Shown piece by piece: positions 1 through 11,100 of a DNA stretch of 64,000 nt. Source of the DNA: Tretioscincus oriximinensis (Eukaryota > Chordata > Lepidosauria > Squamata > Gymnophthalmidae); contig JAJVDF010000492.1 of assembly GCA_022410635.1 (NCBI GenBank), positions 834,009-898,008 on the forward strand. The letters run 5' to 3'. The notes beneath the pieces are model-generated. The model was not told the origin of the DNA. It made no database searches and saw nothing but the letters and a program-made list of their open reading frames with translations. Made by a program: the position numbers and the translations under genes. Position 1 is the stretch's first letter. Every line of letters begins with the position of its first letter.

Positions 1-150
1 CTATACCCGAAGATCCCTGGGCAGTTAACAATAAAACCCAAGTTAACATATGAAAACAGCCACATCTAAAAAGTAGGGAAGGGAGAGCAGATTTTTCAGC
101 CAAAGGCCAGGCTAAAGAGGTGTTTTCTGAATGCACCCAGAAAAATGTGT
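1..150 (-). mobile_element. CR1-like LINE 3' end, cut by window edge
   Basis: Read on the minus strand this has the order seen in several other copies here: a TGGCCTTTGGCTGA box, then the TAGATGTGGCTGTTTT stretch, then TTAACTGCC...CTTCGGGTATAG. Copies near 333, 30858, 37262, 41322 and 56440 share this order. Only the 3' untranslated end is present, as expected for 5'-truncated LINE insertions. The AT-rich terminal repeat lies outside the window. Confidence 0.7.
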
Positions 151-332
151 TATGGACATTTATTTATATTCTACCCTATATACAAAGGTGTCATTAAAAT
201 AGAGCAGTTTTAAAATACAATCTAATACTACAACAGTGCCTTCAAGGAGCATACAGTGTTAATCCATTATTGCCTGACACCCACATTAACTACTTTCTGT
301 AGCTCATAGTAATAGTCTTTTCCCCCAGACCC

Positions 333-525
333 CCTTATATTTATTTATTATTTACATTTTTGTACCGCACAATATCCGAAGATCTCAGGGCAGTTAACAA
401 TAAAAACACAACATGTTAAAAACAGCCACACCTAAAAAATAGGGAAGAGACAGCAGTTTCTTAGCCAAAGGCCAGGCATTTCTAAATGTGCAGAGATGGT
501 AGTTGACACACCTCGAGGGGGAAAT
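333..525 (-). mobile_element. CR1-like LINE 3' end
   Basis: A TTTATTTATTATTTA tail is followed by a degraded pyrimidine/AATATCCGAAGATCTCAGGGCAG block, then AACAGCCACACCTAAAAA, then the reversed box GCCAAAGGCCAGG and ACACCTCGAGGGGGA. The same blocks occur in the minus-strand copy at 41322-41555, so both belong to one LINE lineage. It is a 5'-truncated 3' UTR with no coding part left. Confidence 0.75.
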
Positions 526-1379
526 TGTAAAATTATATTTAATTCAATAATAGAATAGATCTAAAGGATGCTATTGATAAATCTGCTTGAGAAATAAGCA
601 TTTGGAGAAAGAATCTGAAACACAATCACTGTGCTGTTGGAAAGGAACCCTAGCATTGAATACTCCCCTACTATATATAAAACCTCTATATTAGGTTTGT
701 GTTCCATTCATGTTCAAGATACCAATGTCTTTTAAAATTAACCTTTTAAAAATTGTTTCTTCTTTTTTTATACAGCCTGAAAATAATTAAGGTATCTTAA
801 GAAGATAATTTGTGTTTGAATAGGCCTGTAAAAGTTTTTGACCTGATCTACATATAGGATCCTACTGTGAAATCCTAATTCTTAAGCAGAGAAAATTATA
901 TGGTTTTTCTTCTACTTAAAAAGAAAACAATTTAGCTCCTTCATAACTGCCTTTTTCCTTAATCACTGAGAGATCTGTAGGCTGATTATACGATACTGAC
1001 TTCTCTTTAAGGCAGGAAATGAAATAATTCAATACGGCATCTCTTTAAAAAATGCTATTTTGATTCGAAACAGAATCAACAAAAATGATTCTGATAATGA
1101 ATAAGGCTTGAAAACAATAAGCACAAAAATATTTTATCTGCTATTTTATAAACATGTTTTGACATATTCTTGCCAAAACGTGCATAGATTTGTATGTATG
1201 TGTAAGTGTTGAGTATTGGTAATGCTCCGTTTAGTGTACGGTAAATGTATTTACTGAAATGTTCTAATGGGGAAGACTAACTAGACCATCATTGATGCTT
1301 TCCTTAATACAAGCTTTTTCAACAAACAATACATTGTAGAAGGAGATAGTAAAACAATACTGATAGAATTTTCTTAGCA
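526..1379. other. AT-rich sequence, no gene seen
   Basis: No open frame of note, no recognised repeat and no RNA-like fold. A short inverted repeat of the form GATTC...GAATC lies near 1061-1078. It could hold old, unrecognisable repeats or regulatory DNA. Confidence 0.4.
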
Positions 1380-2140
1380 GGTGGATTAGCATTAGGCTGT
1401 ATGCAGATGTAGACCCTGTTTTTATAGCTGTTGTAGTTTAATTTGGGAGGAAAGAAGACTGAGCCGATGAAGGGGTAAAAACTGCAATGGTTTTGAAATC
1501 AGGAATAACTCAATCGTGAGCGTGTGCATACCTACTTTTACAAACAAACCATTAGAAGCCTGTGGAATAAACAGACAAACCAGGGATTAAGTGCTAAGGA
1601 ACACTGGTCATGCCCAGAAGTATACTGCTCAAAACAATTAAGGAAACACTTTAACATAACATGATATGTTAAAGTGTTCCCTTAATTGTTTTGAGCGGTA
1701 TATTGAAGATTGCCTTGTGCAGCTTCTTCTCATGGTATTCTGGTAATCCCATTAAGAAGGTATTAACTCAAAAGGCTTCTCACTTCCATGGCTGCAGGCA
1801 CAGCGATTTTGCAAAACATCAGCCAAAGGATTTCTCAAAGGAAAAGCACCTGTTTCCCAGGTGCATTGTGAAAAAACTACATTAACACATGGAGTGGAGT
1901 CACCATGCTGTTACTACTATGCCGGTAGGTAAACCTTGTGTGCTTGCAGGCAGAATCTGGCTTGAGTTCAGTCTCTTTTTCTCCTCCCAAACTATATTTT
2001 CATCATATGATAGTTAACAGTATGGTCAGAAATTTAGACTGTTTTAGGACTGAAACCATCCACTTCTGTGTGTGGGAAGGGAATCCGGAACACCCCCGTT
2101 CCAATCCTACCCAGCTGTTTGGGGAACAAAGTTGATATTT
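1380..2140. repeat. Unidentified interspersed repeat, long copy
   Basis: Two separate parts recur elsewhere in the window. The 1460-1800 part matches 31950-32300: shared words include AACCATTAGAA, AGCCTGTGGAATA, TTGTGCAGCTTCTTCTCA and TGTAATCCCATTAAG or close variants. The 1960-2130 part matches 22935-23060: shared words include CTCCTCCC(C)AAACTA and a CGGAACA/TGGAACA ... CCAATCCT...CAGCTG block. A 74-bp palindrome interrupts the element at 1625-1698. I do not recognise the family. It could be the body of a long non-autonomous transposon or an LTR element. Confidence 0.5.
1623..1700. mobile_element. 74-bp palindromic Tc1/mariner-type MITE, copy A
   Basis: The two halves are reverse complements almost without exception: TACTGCTCAAAACAATTAAG on the left and CTTAATTGTTTTGAGCGGTA on the right. 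The centre is AACATGATATGTT. TA dinucleotides flank both ends, the target preference of Tc1/mariner. The TACTGCTCAAAA terminus resembles termini I know from vertebrate Tc1-like elements. A near-identical copy lies at 35677-35754. The element has no coding capacity and must depend on a transposase made elsewhere. Confidence 0.75.
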
Positions 2141-2810
2141 CTTCCTTCACAGACTGTCTCGTATTCTTCCCGTAGCGGATCACTGTGGTGGTATCTATTT
2201 ATCTACTTGCCAAATTTATTTGCTTTCCAACATCTGGGTTGACTGAAGCTAAGACCAGTAGAGAGAACTCACCCACAAACTCCAAGCTCTCTACTTTCTT
2301 TCCTAACTCACATGTGGCCATCCGTAACTGCTGTTTAACTAATCATAACAATTTTTAAACAGTAACATTGTTGAGGACTTACAAGCTGAATTATTTTGGT
2401 AAGGAATGTTTGTCAGTCTAGTAACTGTTGAAAGAAAGGGCATGAGAACTGTTCAATATTTTCACTATTTATAATATTCAAACTTAAGTCATTTTGGGAA
2501 CAAAGGAGAAACACAGTGAACACTCACTCTTTGGTAGTCATCTTTGAAACTGTAGGATGAAAGGAAAATTGATATGCAGTAGATATCACATGGTGGTTTT
2601 TAGGGACTGAGAAAAAGAGACAGGTTCTTTCCCATTTTTAGTATGCTTGATGGTAAAAGGGCCAATACATTTCCACTCCTACTTTAAATAAATAATAATC
2701 CTAGACATTTTTGTATTATAAATTTCATTCCTTCTGATATATGTATATAATCAATACGTATGATAACAACAACAACATTTATTAGTAATATCCCTTTCAC
2801 CATAGCTTTT
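2141..2810. other. No gene or clear repeat seen
   Basis: Ordinary AT-rich sequence. Short AAC/ATT-rich runs occur near 2765-2790. Open frames are short and show no family resemblance. Confidence 0.4.
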
Positions 2811-2811
2811 G

Positions 2812-2960
2812 TTTTTTCCACAACAGACACCTTGTGAAGTAGGTGGGGCTGAGAGAGTTCTAAAGAGCTGTGCCTGGCCCAAGGCCATACAGCTGGCTTC
2901 ATGGAGAAGTGTGGAATCGAACCAGGAGACTATCAGTCCAACACTCTTAACTATTACATA
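2812..2960 (-). mobile_element. CORE/MIR-like SINE, 3'-truncated copy
   Basis: On the minus strand it runs from the tRNA-derived head (AGTTAAGAGTGTTGGACTG, then a B-box-like GGTTCGATTCC) into the core AAGCCAGCTGT..GGCCTTGGGCCAGGCACAG and CCCACCTACTTCACAAGGTGTCTGTTGTGG. The full-length copy at 55595-55852 has the same order. The LINE-like tail is missing. This core pattern is the one known from MIR/CORE-SINEs of vertebrates. Confidence 0.75.
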
Positions 2961-3109
2961 TTCCCAATATGATTAATGATCATTTCCAGCAATCAACATT
3001 AAACTAAATAAGCAAGAACAATTTTATTTGGGGGTATGGAAAAATACAATTATACAGTGATAGCATAATTTGGATGCTTAAACAAAAGTACATTTAGTCT
3101 ANATTCTCA

Positions 3110-3320
3110 TGAGGAGAAAAAAATCAGAGCGAAAGTTACGGTATGTGGAAATGCACTGGGCATGCAGTTCCCCTATAATCCAGAGGGGCTCCATATTCAC
3201 CATGAGTCGTTCTCAAGCCACATGTCCCCAGGGTGGAGTGGGCCCTCAAAAAGCAACACAAATGTACTTCTTCCCAATTTGGACTAACTGAACTCTCCCT
3301 ACGTTTTGCCCAAAGTGGGA
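3110..3320. repeat. Unidentified interspersed repeat, copy 1
   Basis: The reverse complement of this stretch matches 37560-37700. Shared blocks, in order, are CCAAATTGGGAAGAA, GGGGACATGTGGCTTGA, a GGAG(C/T)CCCTCTGGAT block and TAGGGGAA(C/T)TGCATG. The two copies are in opposite orientation. No coding potential or family is recognised. Its GC content is higher than the surroundings. Confidence 0.55.
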
Positions 3321-4000
3321 GAATCTGTGTGAGCCTCTGCAACAGCTGCTGAACAGCAGCAGCAGCAAGAAAATGGAAGTGGTGAGGCCTCCCAAATCAT
3401 TAGTGGACCAGCAACATACAGGCAGAAAAATAGGAAGGAGGAATTGGGAAGGCTGCTGCTGGGCAATGAAGGGACGGAGCGCAGGAGGGACCCTCCCCCC
3501 AAGAGCAAAAGCTTGTGGCAGTGGCAAATGCCTCCTCCCATGGCAGCAGTACTTTCCCTTCCACTCTTCTTCCTCCAGTGGCCCACTCGCACCCAGGAGA
3601 TGCCACAGCAACAGCAGCTGGAGGTGAGATCACCCATGCCAGGAGTTTCCTGGGTGTGAGGGAGGGAGAGGCACTGGAGGCTGCTGCCATGGACGATCTT
3701 GCCCGCTGCTGTTGCCTCCTCCTCCAGTTCCCCCTCACTGGGATTTCACTTCATGTAGGAGATTCCTGATATGGGCAATCATGTCTGCTGCTGCTGTTGA
3801 CACCTCCATGCCTCTGAACCCTGATCTGCAGTGGGGAGAAGAAGGATACCCTTGTGGGAGGTATGCGGAAAGGGAGGAGCACAAAGAGGATGCACTCGGG
3901 ATCCGAAAAAGATCACCCTGGCCAGTGGAATGGAGCAGAGACAGAGATGGAAGAAGACTGAGGAGAGAAATTAAATTCACTTCAAGAGTTCTCAAAACAG
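3321..4000. other. GC-rich CAG/CTG-laden block of unknown origin
   Basis: This block is much richer in G and C than its surroundings. It has interrupted CAG/CTG runs at 3340-3370, 3600-3620 and 3780-3800 and a purine-rich stretch at 3860-3970. Several overlapping open frames of 70-120 codons exist on both strands, but they are low-complexity (Ser, Pro, Cys, Leu) and match nothing I know. It may be the body of the repeat at 3110 or of the foldback at 4001. A short unannotated CpG-rich promoter cannot be excluded. Confidence 0.35.
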
Positions 4001-4215
4001 CTTCTTTCACCCCTGTGGCCCTGTCCCCACTGAGCCTTCGTCTTGGCTATATCTCAGAATAGGAGTGTGCCATCTACATGCTAGTGTAGGCTATGGCAGG
4101 CCCCGAATGGGGTGTGCCACAGCCTACACTGGCATGTGGATGACCAAGCTCTGTACCAAGATATAATCCAGAATAAGGCTCAGTGGGAAAAGGGCCAGTG
4201 AGAACTCAGCCTTAG
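4001..4215. mobile_element. Foldback element, ~95-bp arms around GAAT
   Basis: The centre is GGCCCC-GAAT-GGGGTG at about 4099-4114. To the left ACATGCTAGTGTAGGCTATG pairs with CACAGCCTACACTGGCATGT on the right. Further out, CCCACTGAGCCTT pairs with AAGGCTCAGTGGG, and near the ends TGGCCCT pairs with AGGGCCA. The whole is one long imperfect hairpin, typical of a non-autonomous DNA transposon. I could not fix the ends or a target duplication. Confidence 0.55.
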
Positions 4216-5340
4216 CTTTAAAGAGACGGAATTGTATTTCGGGTCTTACAGTATATACAGGGTGTTTTTGAAGAGTCAGAATGTCAATTGAAGGTTGTTT
4301 CTTTGGTTGTTTTGCTTTTTTAAGAGAAAGAAAGGAAAATCTATTTGCATCATTTCACATCAGCCACCACCAACATAAATAAAAAGCTGAAGGGAGCGAA
4401 ATCCCAATGGGATATTCATTTTTATCTCGTCAAGACATTTTTTTAATCTGATGCATATCAAATCAGAGTTTTGGAAAATGAAAATGTGAGCTTCAGACAG
4501 TCTTACATNTCTATTCTGACTTGTAGTTCTGCTCGACAGGATCATCAATGTATCTACAGTATAATTGACTTGCACATTTTTATGCAGTAAACTCTTAAGA
4601 CCTTTCTCTGACTATATGGGGTTCATTCTTTCTTCAACAGGCTATAATTGGGTCCCATGAAAATTAGCTAGCTGTTGACTTCCTGTGTTTTTTTGTTTGC
4701 TTATTCTTATAAGTCGAGATATAATAAAACCTTTGTTTCATCCATTGCGTGAAAGCTACCTGCAGTTAGCACCATTTTTAATTCTTCTGCTGTATCCCAT
4801 GAGGTTAGAGAGAGGCCAGACCATTTAAGGTTTACTGTACATGGAGGCTAATGTTCCTAACAAAATATATCTCATGGGATTTGATAGGATGTAAATTCTA
4901 AAATAAATGAAATAGAAGGTTTTCATAGTTCAAACGAAAAAGTAATACAGTATATCCCTTATTTCACTTATTAAATAAAAAACATATATCCCTGGTTTTT
5001 TTTAGGAAATATCACAAGTCCCCAATTTATATTTTTTTAAAAGAAATGATTTACAATAACCCCCACTGCACCTAAAGGAATTTCCCAGCAAGTCAACCAA
5101 TTAACCACATCCAAGTAGTATTTTGCACAACTGCATTGAACTTTCAGTCTTAGCATTACTATCGTGAATGCAAGAACACTTAATTCTATAAACCACTAGA
5201 ATCAGGTTTATAGTTATTCATACTAAAGTGGTATCACATTTTGGCTCTGCTGGATCATTTAGTACACAGTTAAGGANCTTTCTACACTTATTGATATCTT
5301 AATACCTCATTCTGGTGTGGAATAGAGCATCTGGCTGCTC
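4216..5340. other. AT-rich sequence, no gene seen
   Basis: No recognised repeat or coding frame. The stretch at 4700-4800 has a non-repetitive, homeobox-site-like texture, but nothing proves constraint. Two single N bases occur near 4509 and 5277. Confidence 0.4.
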
Positions 5341-5348
5341 TATTTGGG

Positions 5349-5483
5349 TNCTGTTCTGTCATGTAATTTTAATCCATCTTTAGTCCTGAAGAATTGGATT
5401 AAAGCAGAAAAGAAATCCCTAGTTTAATCCAGTTCTTCAGGATGGAAGATTAAGTAAAAATATGTGACTGACTGTACACATTT
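5349..5483. mobile_element. Foldback repeat family 3, copy 1
   Basis: The left half ends in TCCTGAAGAATTGGATTAAA and the right half begins TTTAATCCAGTTCTTCAGGA, which are reverse complements with one mismatch. The outer parts CTGTTCTGTCATG and CATATGTGACTGACTG pair weakly. Two further copies are at 11363-11467 and 39568-39692. Non-coding, probably a MITE, superfamily not resolved. Confidence 0.5.
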
Positions 5484-5503
5484 TCAAGGCTGAAAAATCT
5501 CTT

Positions 5504-5828
5504 GGAAAAGAAGAAGAAAAAGAAGAAGAAGAAGAACTTGGTTCTTATACCCTGCTTTTCTCACCTTTTCAAAGGGACTCAAAGCGGCTTACAGGGATAT
5601 ATTTTGCCTGAAGGCTCACATTCTATCTTCCCCACCAGGCTATGGTGGTTCCCATGTATCTACTTGCAGTCAGTTGCAATTTCTTGCAATTCATGCTTTT
5701 GAATAGCTGGGTTGGCTAGAGCTACAGGCTAGTGGAAGGTGCTCACCCCTCCCCACGTCCCACACAGGGCTTCGAAACCCGATCTCCCAGCTGAGAGACG
5801 AATTCCTAAGTGACTGAGCTATCCGTGA
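5504..5828 (-). mobile_element. tRNA-derived SINE with (TTC)n tail, full length
   Basis: On the minus strand: a tRNA-like head with A-box TAGCTCAGTCAC and B-box-like GGGTTTCGAAGCC, a body containing CACCTTCCACTAGCCTGTAGC and AATTGCAAGAAATTGCAACTG, then AAGCCGCTTTGAGTCCCTTTG...GAGAAAAGCAGGGTATAAGAACC and a TTCTTC tail. Pol III promoter boxes sit where expected for a SINE. Six further copies are in the window. It is not a tRNA gene, since it lacks a cloverleaf of normal length. Confidence 0.85.
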
Positions 5829-6745
5829 AACCTTCCGTGTTCAATCCAACTCAAGAAACATTGTTGAAAGATGAAAGATACGAAAACTGCTCATATTGAA
5901 TGATATAGGATTTTCAAATTTAGAAGTAGTTTGAGCCAAATAAACATTAAGAGCTTCAATTTTCCTCCTCCTCCTCTTCCTCTTAATTTCTGTCTCATCA
6001 TACTGTTCAGTAGCTGAAACAATTACTTATTTTCTTCTTGATCTCTGCATTGGTAATTTGCCCTTTGCTCCTCAGCTTCCTATTCTCCGCACAAAGCAAC
6101 GCTGTTGTGACCTCAGTCGTAAGGGTTCAAAGTATTTGCATTAATATATTATCATGAAGCATATGTATTTTTCTTTATTATTGCTAGACAATGTGTCCAG
6201 CTCCGCACAGACAGAATTACCAAATTACTGTCAATTTGAATAATTCATAGAAATCAAATTAATTTGAAAAAGTGCATACCCCAGGAACTTGTAAGCAGAG
6301 TTTCAGATTTATATATTTTATTGTTGTTGATAATGGTTGAACACACAGATTTTTCAGTCACTCTCGTTTATTTATTTTCTCTTCCTGTATTTTAAAGAAA
6401 TAAAAGAAAATATTTCCTTGTGCTCTGAATGAATACATTGTTATCCACAAATTATGTATGCAAGCAGCTTTTCTGTTTAATGTAAATAGATTATGCAAAT
6501 AAAAGGTCTTCCTTTTCAAAGTCCTGTGAAAATAATTATGGTAAAGGGAGTAGAAAATGCCTTCTGAGAGTAAACATAGAAAAGGATGCTAACCATTTGC
6601 AGTTTTATTTTCTTTTATAAACAATGGATTTTGAGAGTAAGGTCGCCTAAAGAAAAGTCCTTGTTAACACAAACTAGGCAACATTCCAACTCATTTTAAT
6701 CACTAAAATTCCTGTAGAGCAACGTTGTTGTTTCCATTCTCTGCC
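5829..6745. other. Repeat-free AT-rich stretch
   Basis: No transposon, microsatellite or coding frame is evident apart from pyrimidine-rich CTCCTCCTC at about 5963. The part at 6130-6540 is rich in ATTA/TAAT cores and octamer-like TATGCAAAT (about 6492). That is compatible with an enhancer, but conservation cannot be tested here. Confidence 0.4.
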
Positions 6746-6746
6746 C

Positions 6747-6875
6747 AGATAGAATAATAGAAACATAGAATCATAGAGTTGGAAGAGACGTCCATGGTTA
6801 TGGGGTCCAACCCCCTGCTCAAAGCAGGATTCACTGCCTAGCCTCTGTCTTTGTAATCCCTAGCCTACAAGTGCC
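6747..6875 (-). mobile_element. CR1 3' end (chicken-like terminus)
   Basis: It starts with ATAGAATCATAGAGTTGGAAG and continues GGGGTCCAACCCCCTGCTC..AGCAGGATTCACTG. This is the reversed 3' end of a CR1 whose last bases are the ATTCTATGATTCT type. The plus-strand copy at 26925 and the longer minus copy at 42113 share it. Only about 130 bp remain. Confidence 0.85.
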
Positions 6876-7052
6876 AGACTCTTCTGTCCCCTACTGTTTC
6901 TCACATGTCTGTTACTTCCAAGACACTATCTATTAATTAAATTATCTGATGTCCCTTCATTTGCTTTTAATTTCTGCCATCCTTAGGGGCTTTTCCAATA
7001 AGTCTTATCCTCTCTTTACATAACCAAAATATTTCAGTTTCTCCTTCAGTAT

Positions 7053-7550
7053 TAGAAGAAGAAGAAGAAGAAGAAGAAGAAGAAGAAGAAGAAGAAGAAG
7101 AAGAAGAAGAAGAAGAAGAAGAAGAAGAAGAAGAAGAAGAAGAAGAAGNNNNNNNNNNNNNNNNNNNNNNNNNNNNNNNNNNNNNNNNNNNNNNNNNNNN
7201 NNNNNNNNNNNNNNNNNNNNNNNNNNNNNNNNNNNNNNNNNNNNNNNNNNNNNNNNNNNNNNNTTCTTATACCCCACTTTTTCTCACCTTTCAAAGGGAC
7301 TCAAAGTGGCTTACAAGGGTATTTTTGCCTGAAGGCTCACATTCTATCTTCCGCACCAGGCTATGGTGGTTCCCATGTATCTACTTGCAGTCAGTTGCAA
7401 TTTCTTGCAATTCATGCTTTCGAATAGCTGGGTTGGCTAGCGCTACAGGCTAGTGGAAGATGCTCANCCCTCCCCACGTCCAACACAGGCCTTTGAAACC
7501 CCATCTCCCAGATGAGAGACGGATTTGTTAGCGACTGACCTATCCATGCA
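7053..7550 (-). mobile_element. tRNA-derived SINE with very long (TTC)n tail, gapped
   Basis: The SINE body 7264-7550 matches the copy at 5504-5828 nearly base for base, including the boxes of the tRNA-like head at its right end. Its tail is an uninterrupted GAA run (plus strand) of about 95 bp at 7054-7148 that runs into 115 N bases. The assembly probably stopped in the expanded triplet. Apparent long Leu or Phe frames here are translation of the repeat. Confidence 0.85.
7149..7263. other. Assembly gap of 115 N
   Basis: A run of N directly after the GAA triplet array. True length unknown. Confidence 1.
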
Positions 7551-8435
7551 TCTACATGTGCATCTTTCTTGCACTCCATATTGTAATCACGTAAATTGAA
7601 TTATTACATGATTATTTTGACTATGTCTACAAGACATAGTCCTCCTGGGACGATATTTTTGTTGAGATAACAATCTGACGTTCTATGAACCACACCAGGA
7701 AATGCAGATTTGCAATTGTAGAGGAAAAGCAATATCAAAAAACCTTTAGACTTTTTAAGTTTAGTACCATGAAAACATATTTTAATATTATTTTTCTTTC
7801 TTTTTAAAGGCTTTATCAATTGGCATGTTTATCTAGCATTAAATTCTTTTAGACACTCTGTTTTCTAGTTCCATAAGCAAAGGTAGTTGTTTCAAATCAA
7901 GTTTTGTTTGTTGCTACTAGGACTAAAACGACAACAGAAAGCAAAGCAGTTGGAAACTCAAACTCCATACACAGCACAGCAAATTACTTTATGAGGAAAT
8001 TATAGTCATTTGCATTCTCACAGAGTAGTGCTGTTAATTGAAATGAATTACGAAGAAATTAAAGCAGGTTCTATTGAGAGTCTTTCTGCATTGCAATGCT
8101 CTCTTGGATTTCTACAGATACAAGTTTCAATATTCTTCTCTCATCATATTGCAGAAATTGTTGAACATAAAAAATTAACAATTTAAAGGAAGTAAGAAGG
8201 AAAATCTTGCATAGATGTTATCAAACCCCTGTACAATTACCACCATTTATTCCAAATTTGAATGGGGACTACTGGCATGGTTGTAGATAAAGGTGAATAT
8301 TTAACCAAATGATTTGTGAGTGCAGGGATATTGGAAAATAATAGAAAAACAAATAAATATAATGATGGATACTCAGTTAACAATTACAAATAAAATGGGG
8401 GCAATAAATGCAGAAATTGACATAATTCCAAATTT
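7551..8435. other. AT-rich stretch, no gene seen
   Basis: No recognised repeat. The part at 7970-8200 has several ATTTGCAT, TAATTG and AATTAC words without repetition, a texture often seen in conserved non-coding DNA. Unproven. Confidence 0.35.
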
Positions 8436-8437
8436 CC

Positions 8438-8438
<1 letters not shown>

Positions 8439-8493
<55 letters not shown>

Positions 8494-8520
8494 TAATAAT
8501 AAAAATAAAATAAAATAAAG
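8439..8520. repeat. (AAT)n microsatellite
   Basis: About 25 AAT units with a few interruptions, ending in AAAATAAAATAAAAT. A Leu-rich frame on the opposite strand is only the translation of this repeat. Confidence 0.95.
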
Positions 8521-10990
8521 GCCTGTGCTAAAACAGTGTTAACAGGAGGGTGGAAAAATAGTGTAAAGTGGGTGATAAGAAGATGGTAGAACTGCCATAT
8601 ATAACGGACCTGCATAATCAATAATATAGACAATATTGAAAATATTAGAATTTCCTAACATAAATAGTTAGTGGTGAAGGGGTACTTAGTGTAGTGAGAA
8701 GCGAAGCAAAGAAATTAAAACTAAGACTAATCTTCTCAATGAAAGGGAAAAATGTAAATAAAGGACCCCAAGGGACGGGAAGAAAGAGGGTACGTATTTA
8801 GTTATGTATGTCTTGTTTTGTGTAAAGTTTCCATAGTGTGTAATGTTTATATTGTTCTAATTACAAAAAATAAAAAATAGAATTGTTTAAAATTTAGCAG
8901 AAGCTGGTGTATCAAAATAATCTGACTCTTATGAGAAACTGGCAGGCTATGACTGCGGAAGGTTTTGGCAACTGAGGCACAAAGTGCGGTTGGAAAGATA
9001 GGGAGGAATCAAACAGGAATCCAAGATTCTGAGCTTTGTTTACAATGGAAATACAGACATTATTAACAGTGGGAGGGAAGGAACAGGAGAGGAAGAGCAG
9101 TGTGTGCATGTGTGTGGGGGGGAATCAGAAGGTGGGTTTTGGTTATGATGATGGCAGAGAGTTTCCAGTACTCTCGTGAATTCAGTCTTTCTGAAGTTTG
9201 GGAGGGTAAGACATGACATCCTAGACCTTTGTTTGATGACTTAGGTCAGTTGTGAGAACACTCCTTCTCTGTTAGCATGGATTCTCACACAAAATTCAGC
9301 ATACATCAGGAACATAGTACCAAGTATTCCTCTGAGGATGAAAGAGGTAGGTTGAATCTCACTGGTGTGTCTACTCAAAGGTTGCTTTTGATGTCTTCCC
9401 AGTTGTAACCACGAAGTTCAGCCCATGCCAAACCCTGAAAGTAAGATGCAAAGTGAAAAAAACAAAGATCCACAGATCAAGAATGGCCATCAAATGAAGA
9501 GAAGACCTTGATTTTAATGGTTTCTATTAATTTAGGATAAAGTATGACCAACAAATCTGTGATATTACAATGCATTCAGCAAAAGCCAATCACTATGAGG
9601 AAAAATAGCTTGTTTATATCATAAACGCCGTAAGAGATAAGTGTCATATGTGGAAATTGGACAATATTCAGGCAACCCAAACCACATAATATTTTTTACT
9701 CAATCCATCAGGTATTTTGGACACTCACAATACTATTCAGTTCCTCTCATCCAAGCATGGATACTAATAGTTTAAGTCTCAGTTTCCTACAACAGGCTGC
9801 CAGGATTGAGGAAGAGTTTAAGGTTTTAAATCAACGGACCTTAGGAAATGGAGGAAAGGCATCATAATATGATGGGTGCAGACTTCATTATCTGAAATTG
9901 AGCTCAGATCTTAGTGTAAGCTGCATGACAGAAAATAGTGCTTAGCTTGGAAAATAGTGTTTCTTGGATTCTTATTTCATGTATTCAGATGGAAGGAGTG
10001 GGGAAAAGAACTCGTAGCTTATCAGAACTATTNGAAATTGTTCTTTGAATTTGTTTTAAATAAAGGACTACAGTGAATAATCCAGCATTAGGAAGTGGGA
10101 AGAAGAAAATATTCTGTATAGTTTAAAACTACAGCCTTTATAATTCTAAAGGCAAAACAATACAATACAAACACTGTGTATTTAAGTACAGCAATTAGTC
10201 TCAGTTTTCAAATTCTATAGCCTTTAATTTCTCATCATGCTCCTTACAATGCACATAGTTCAATTCCCATAAAGAACCTGGAATGTAATTGTTCTCAGTG
10301 GAGTGTGGGCAATTCTCTTTAAAAGAAAAGAAAAAAAAATGAAGTTCCTTGCTTTACGTTGTATTAAATGAATTGAACAAATAGATGTTTCCTCCCATGA
10401 TTTTGAAATATATAGGGAGAAGCCCATGGGACTAATGCAATTAATTGAAAACAATAAAAAACAACAATCCTATTATGACTAAGTTACATTCTGTCCTACA
10501 GATGACAGATGCAACTATGTTCTGTGTATCAGGGGATGCCGTTCCTCTAGACAATGATACTTTTGTGTATTGCTATTACCTTGTGCTCACTCTGTTAATA
10601 TGTTAGTAGCTCCACTAGTGGTAGTAAAGGGGATTGGTTAGCTTCACATTGTGTCACCCAGAACAACCATAGATTCCACTTCTCACTTCCACGAATTCGA
10701 ACAGTGAAACAACCATATACAAGCCCTTTTGCTACCCTTCTCAACTTTTTACCAAAGGGAAAAAACCCTCCTCCTCCCTCGTGGGCTTATCTCGGAGCAT
10801 TGTTCCTTGTCGTGTATAAACTGATACAGAGGATTTCATACTCTAATCTGTAGGGTTTTTCTTATTTGTAACAAATGCCGCAGTATGATTGGCATGTAAA
10901 AATGTACATGTGTTTAGTCAATGAAGCAGGTTTTTTAAAGCAAAATTTCAATATTGAAATCTACACAATGACAATCAAATGTATTTTTAT
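8521..10990. other. 2.5 kb without recognised features
   Basis: Open frames are short. I see no LINE, SINE or foldback signature and no tRNA-like fold. Old decayed transposons are likely but unreadable by eye. Confidence 0.4.
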
Positions 10991-10995
10991 GTTTC

Positions 10996-11100
10996 CAAAG
11001 GAGAAGCCATGTTAGTCTGTCTCTAGAATTATATTCATAATACTATAAAAAGTAACAAAAACAAGGTAGGCAGCATGACTTCAGACAAGTCATACCTTGG
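10996..11100 (-). mobile_element. Penelope-like element 3' tail fragment
   Basis: The plus strand reads AAGGAGAAGCCATGTTAGTCTGTCTCTAGAA and ends GCATGACTTCAGACAAG. Its start matches the outer end of the Penelope-like element at 20353 (AGAAATAGCCGTGTTAGTCT). Orientation is the same as that element. Only the terminal ~100 bp remain. Confidence 0.5.

Noticed and set aside
3246..3738. Overlapping frames of 84-121 codons on both strands
   Set aside because: All lie in GC-rich, CAG/CTG-laden DNA where stop codons are rare. They are low-complexity and in conflict with each other.
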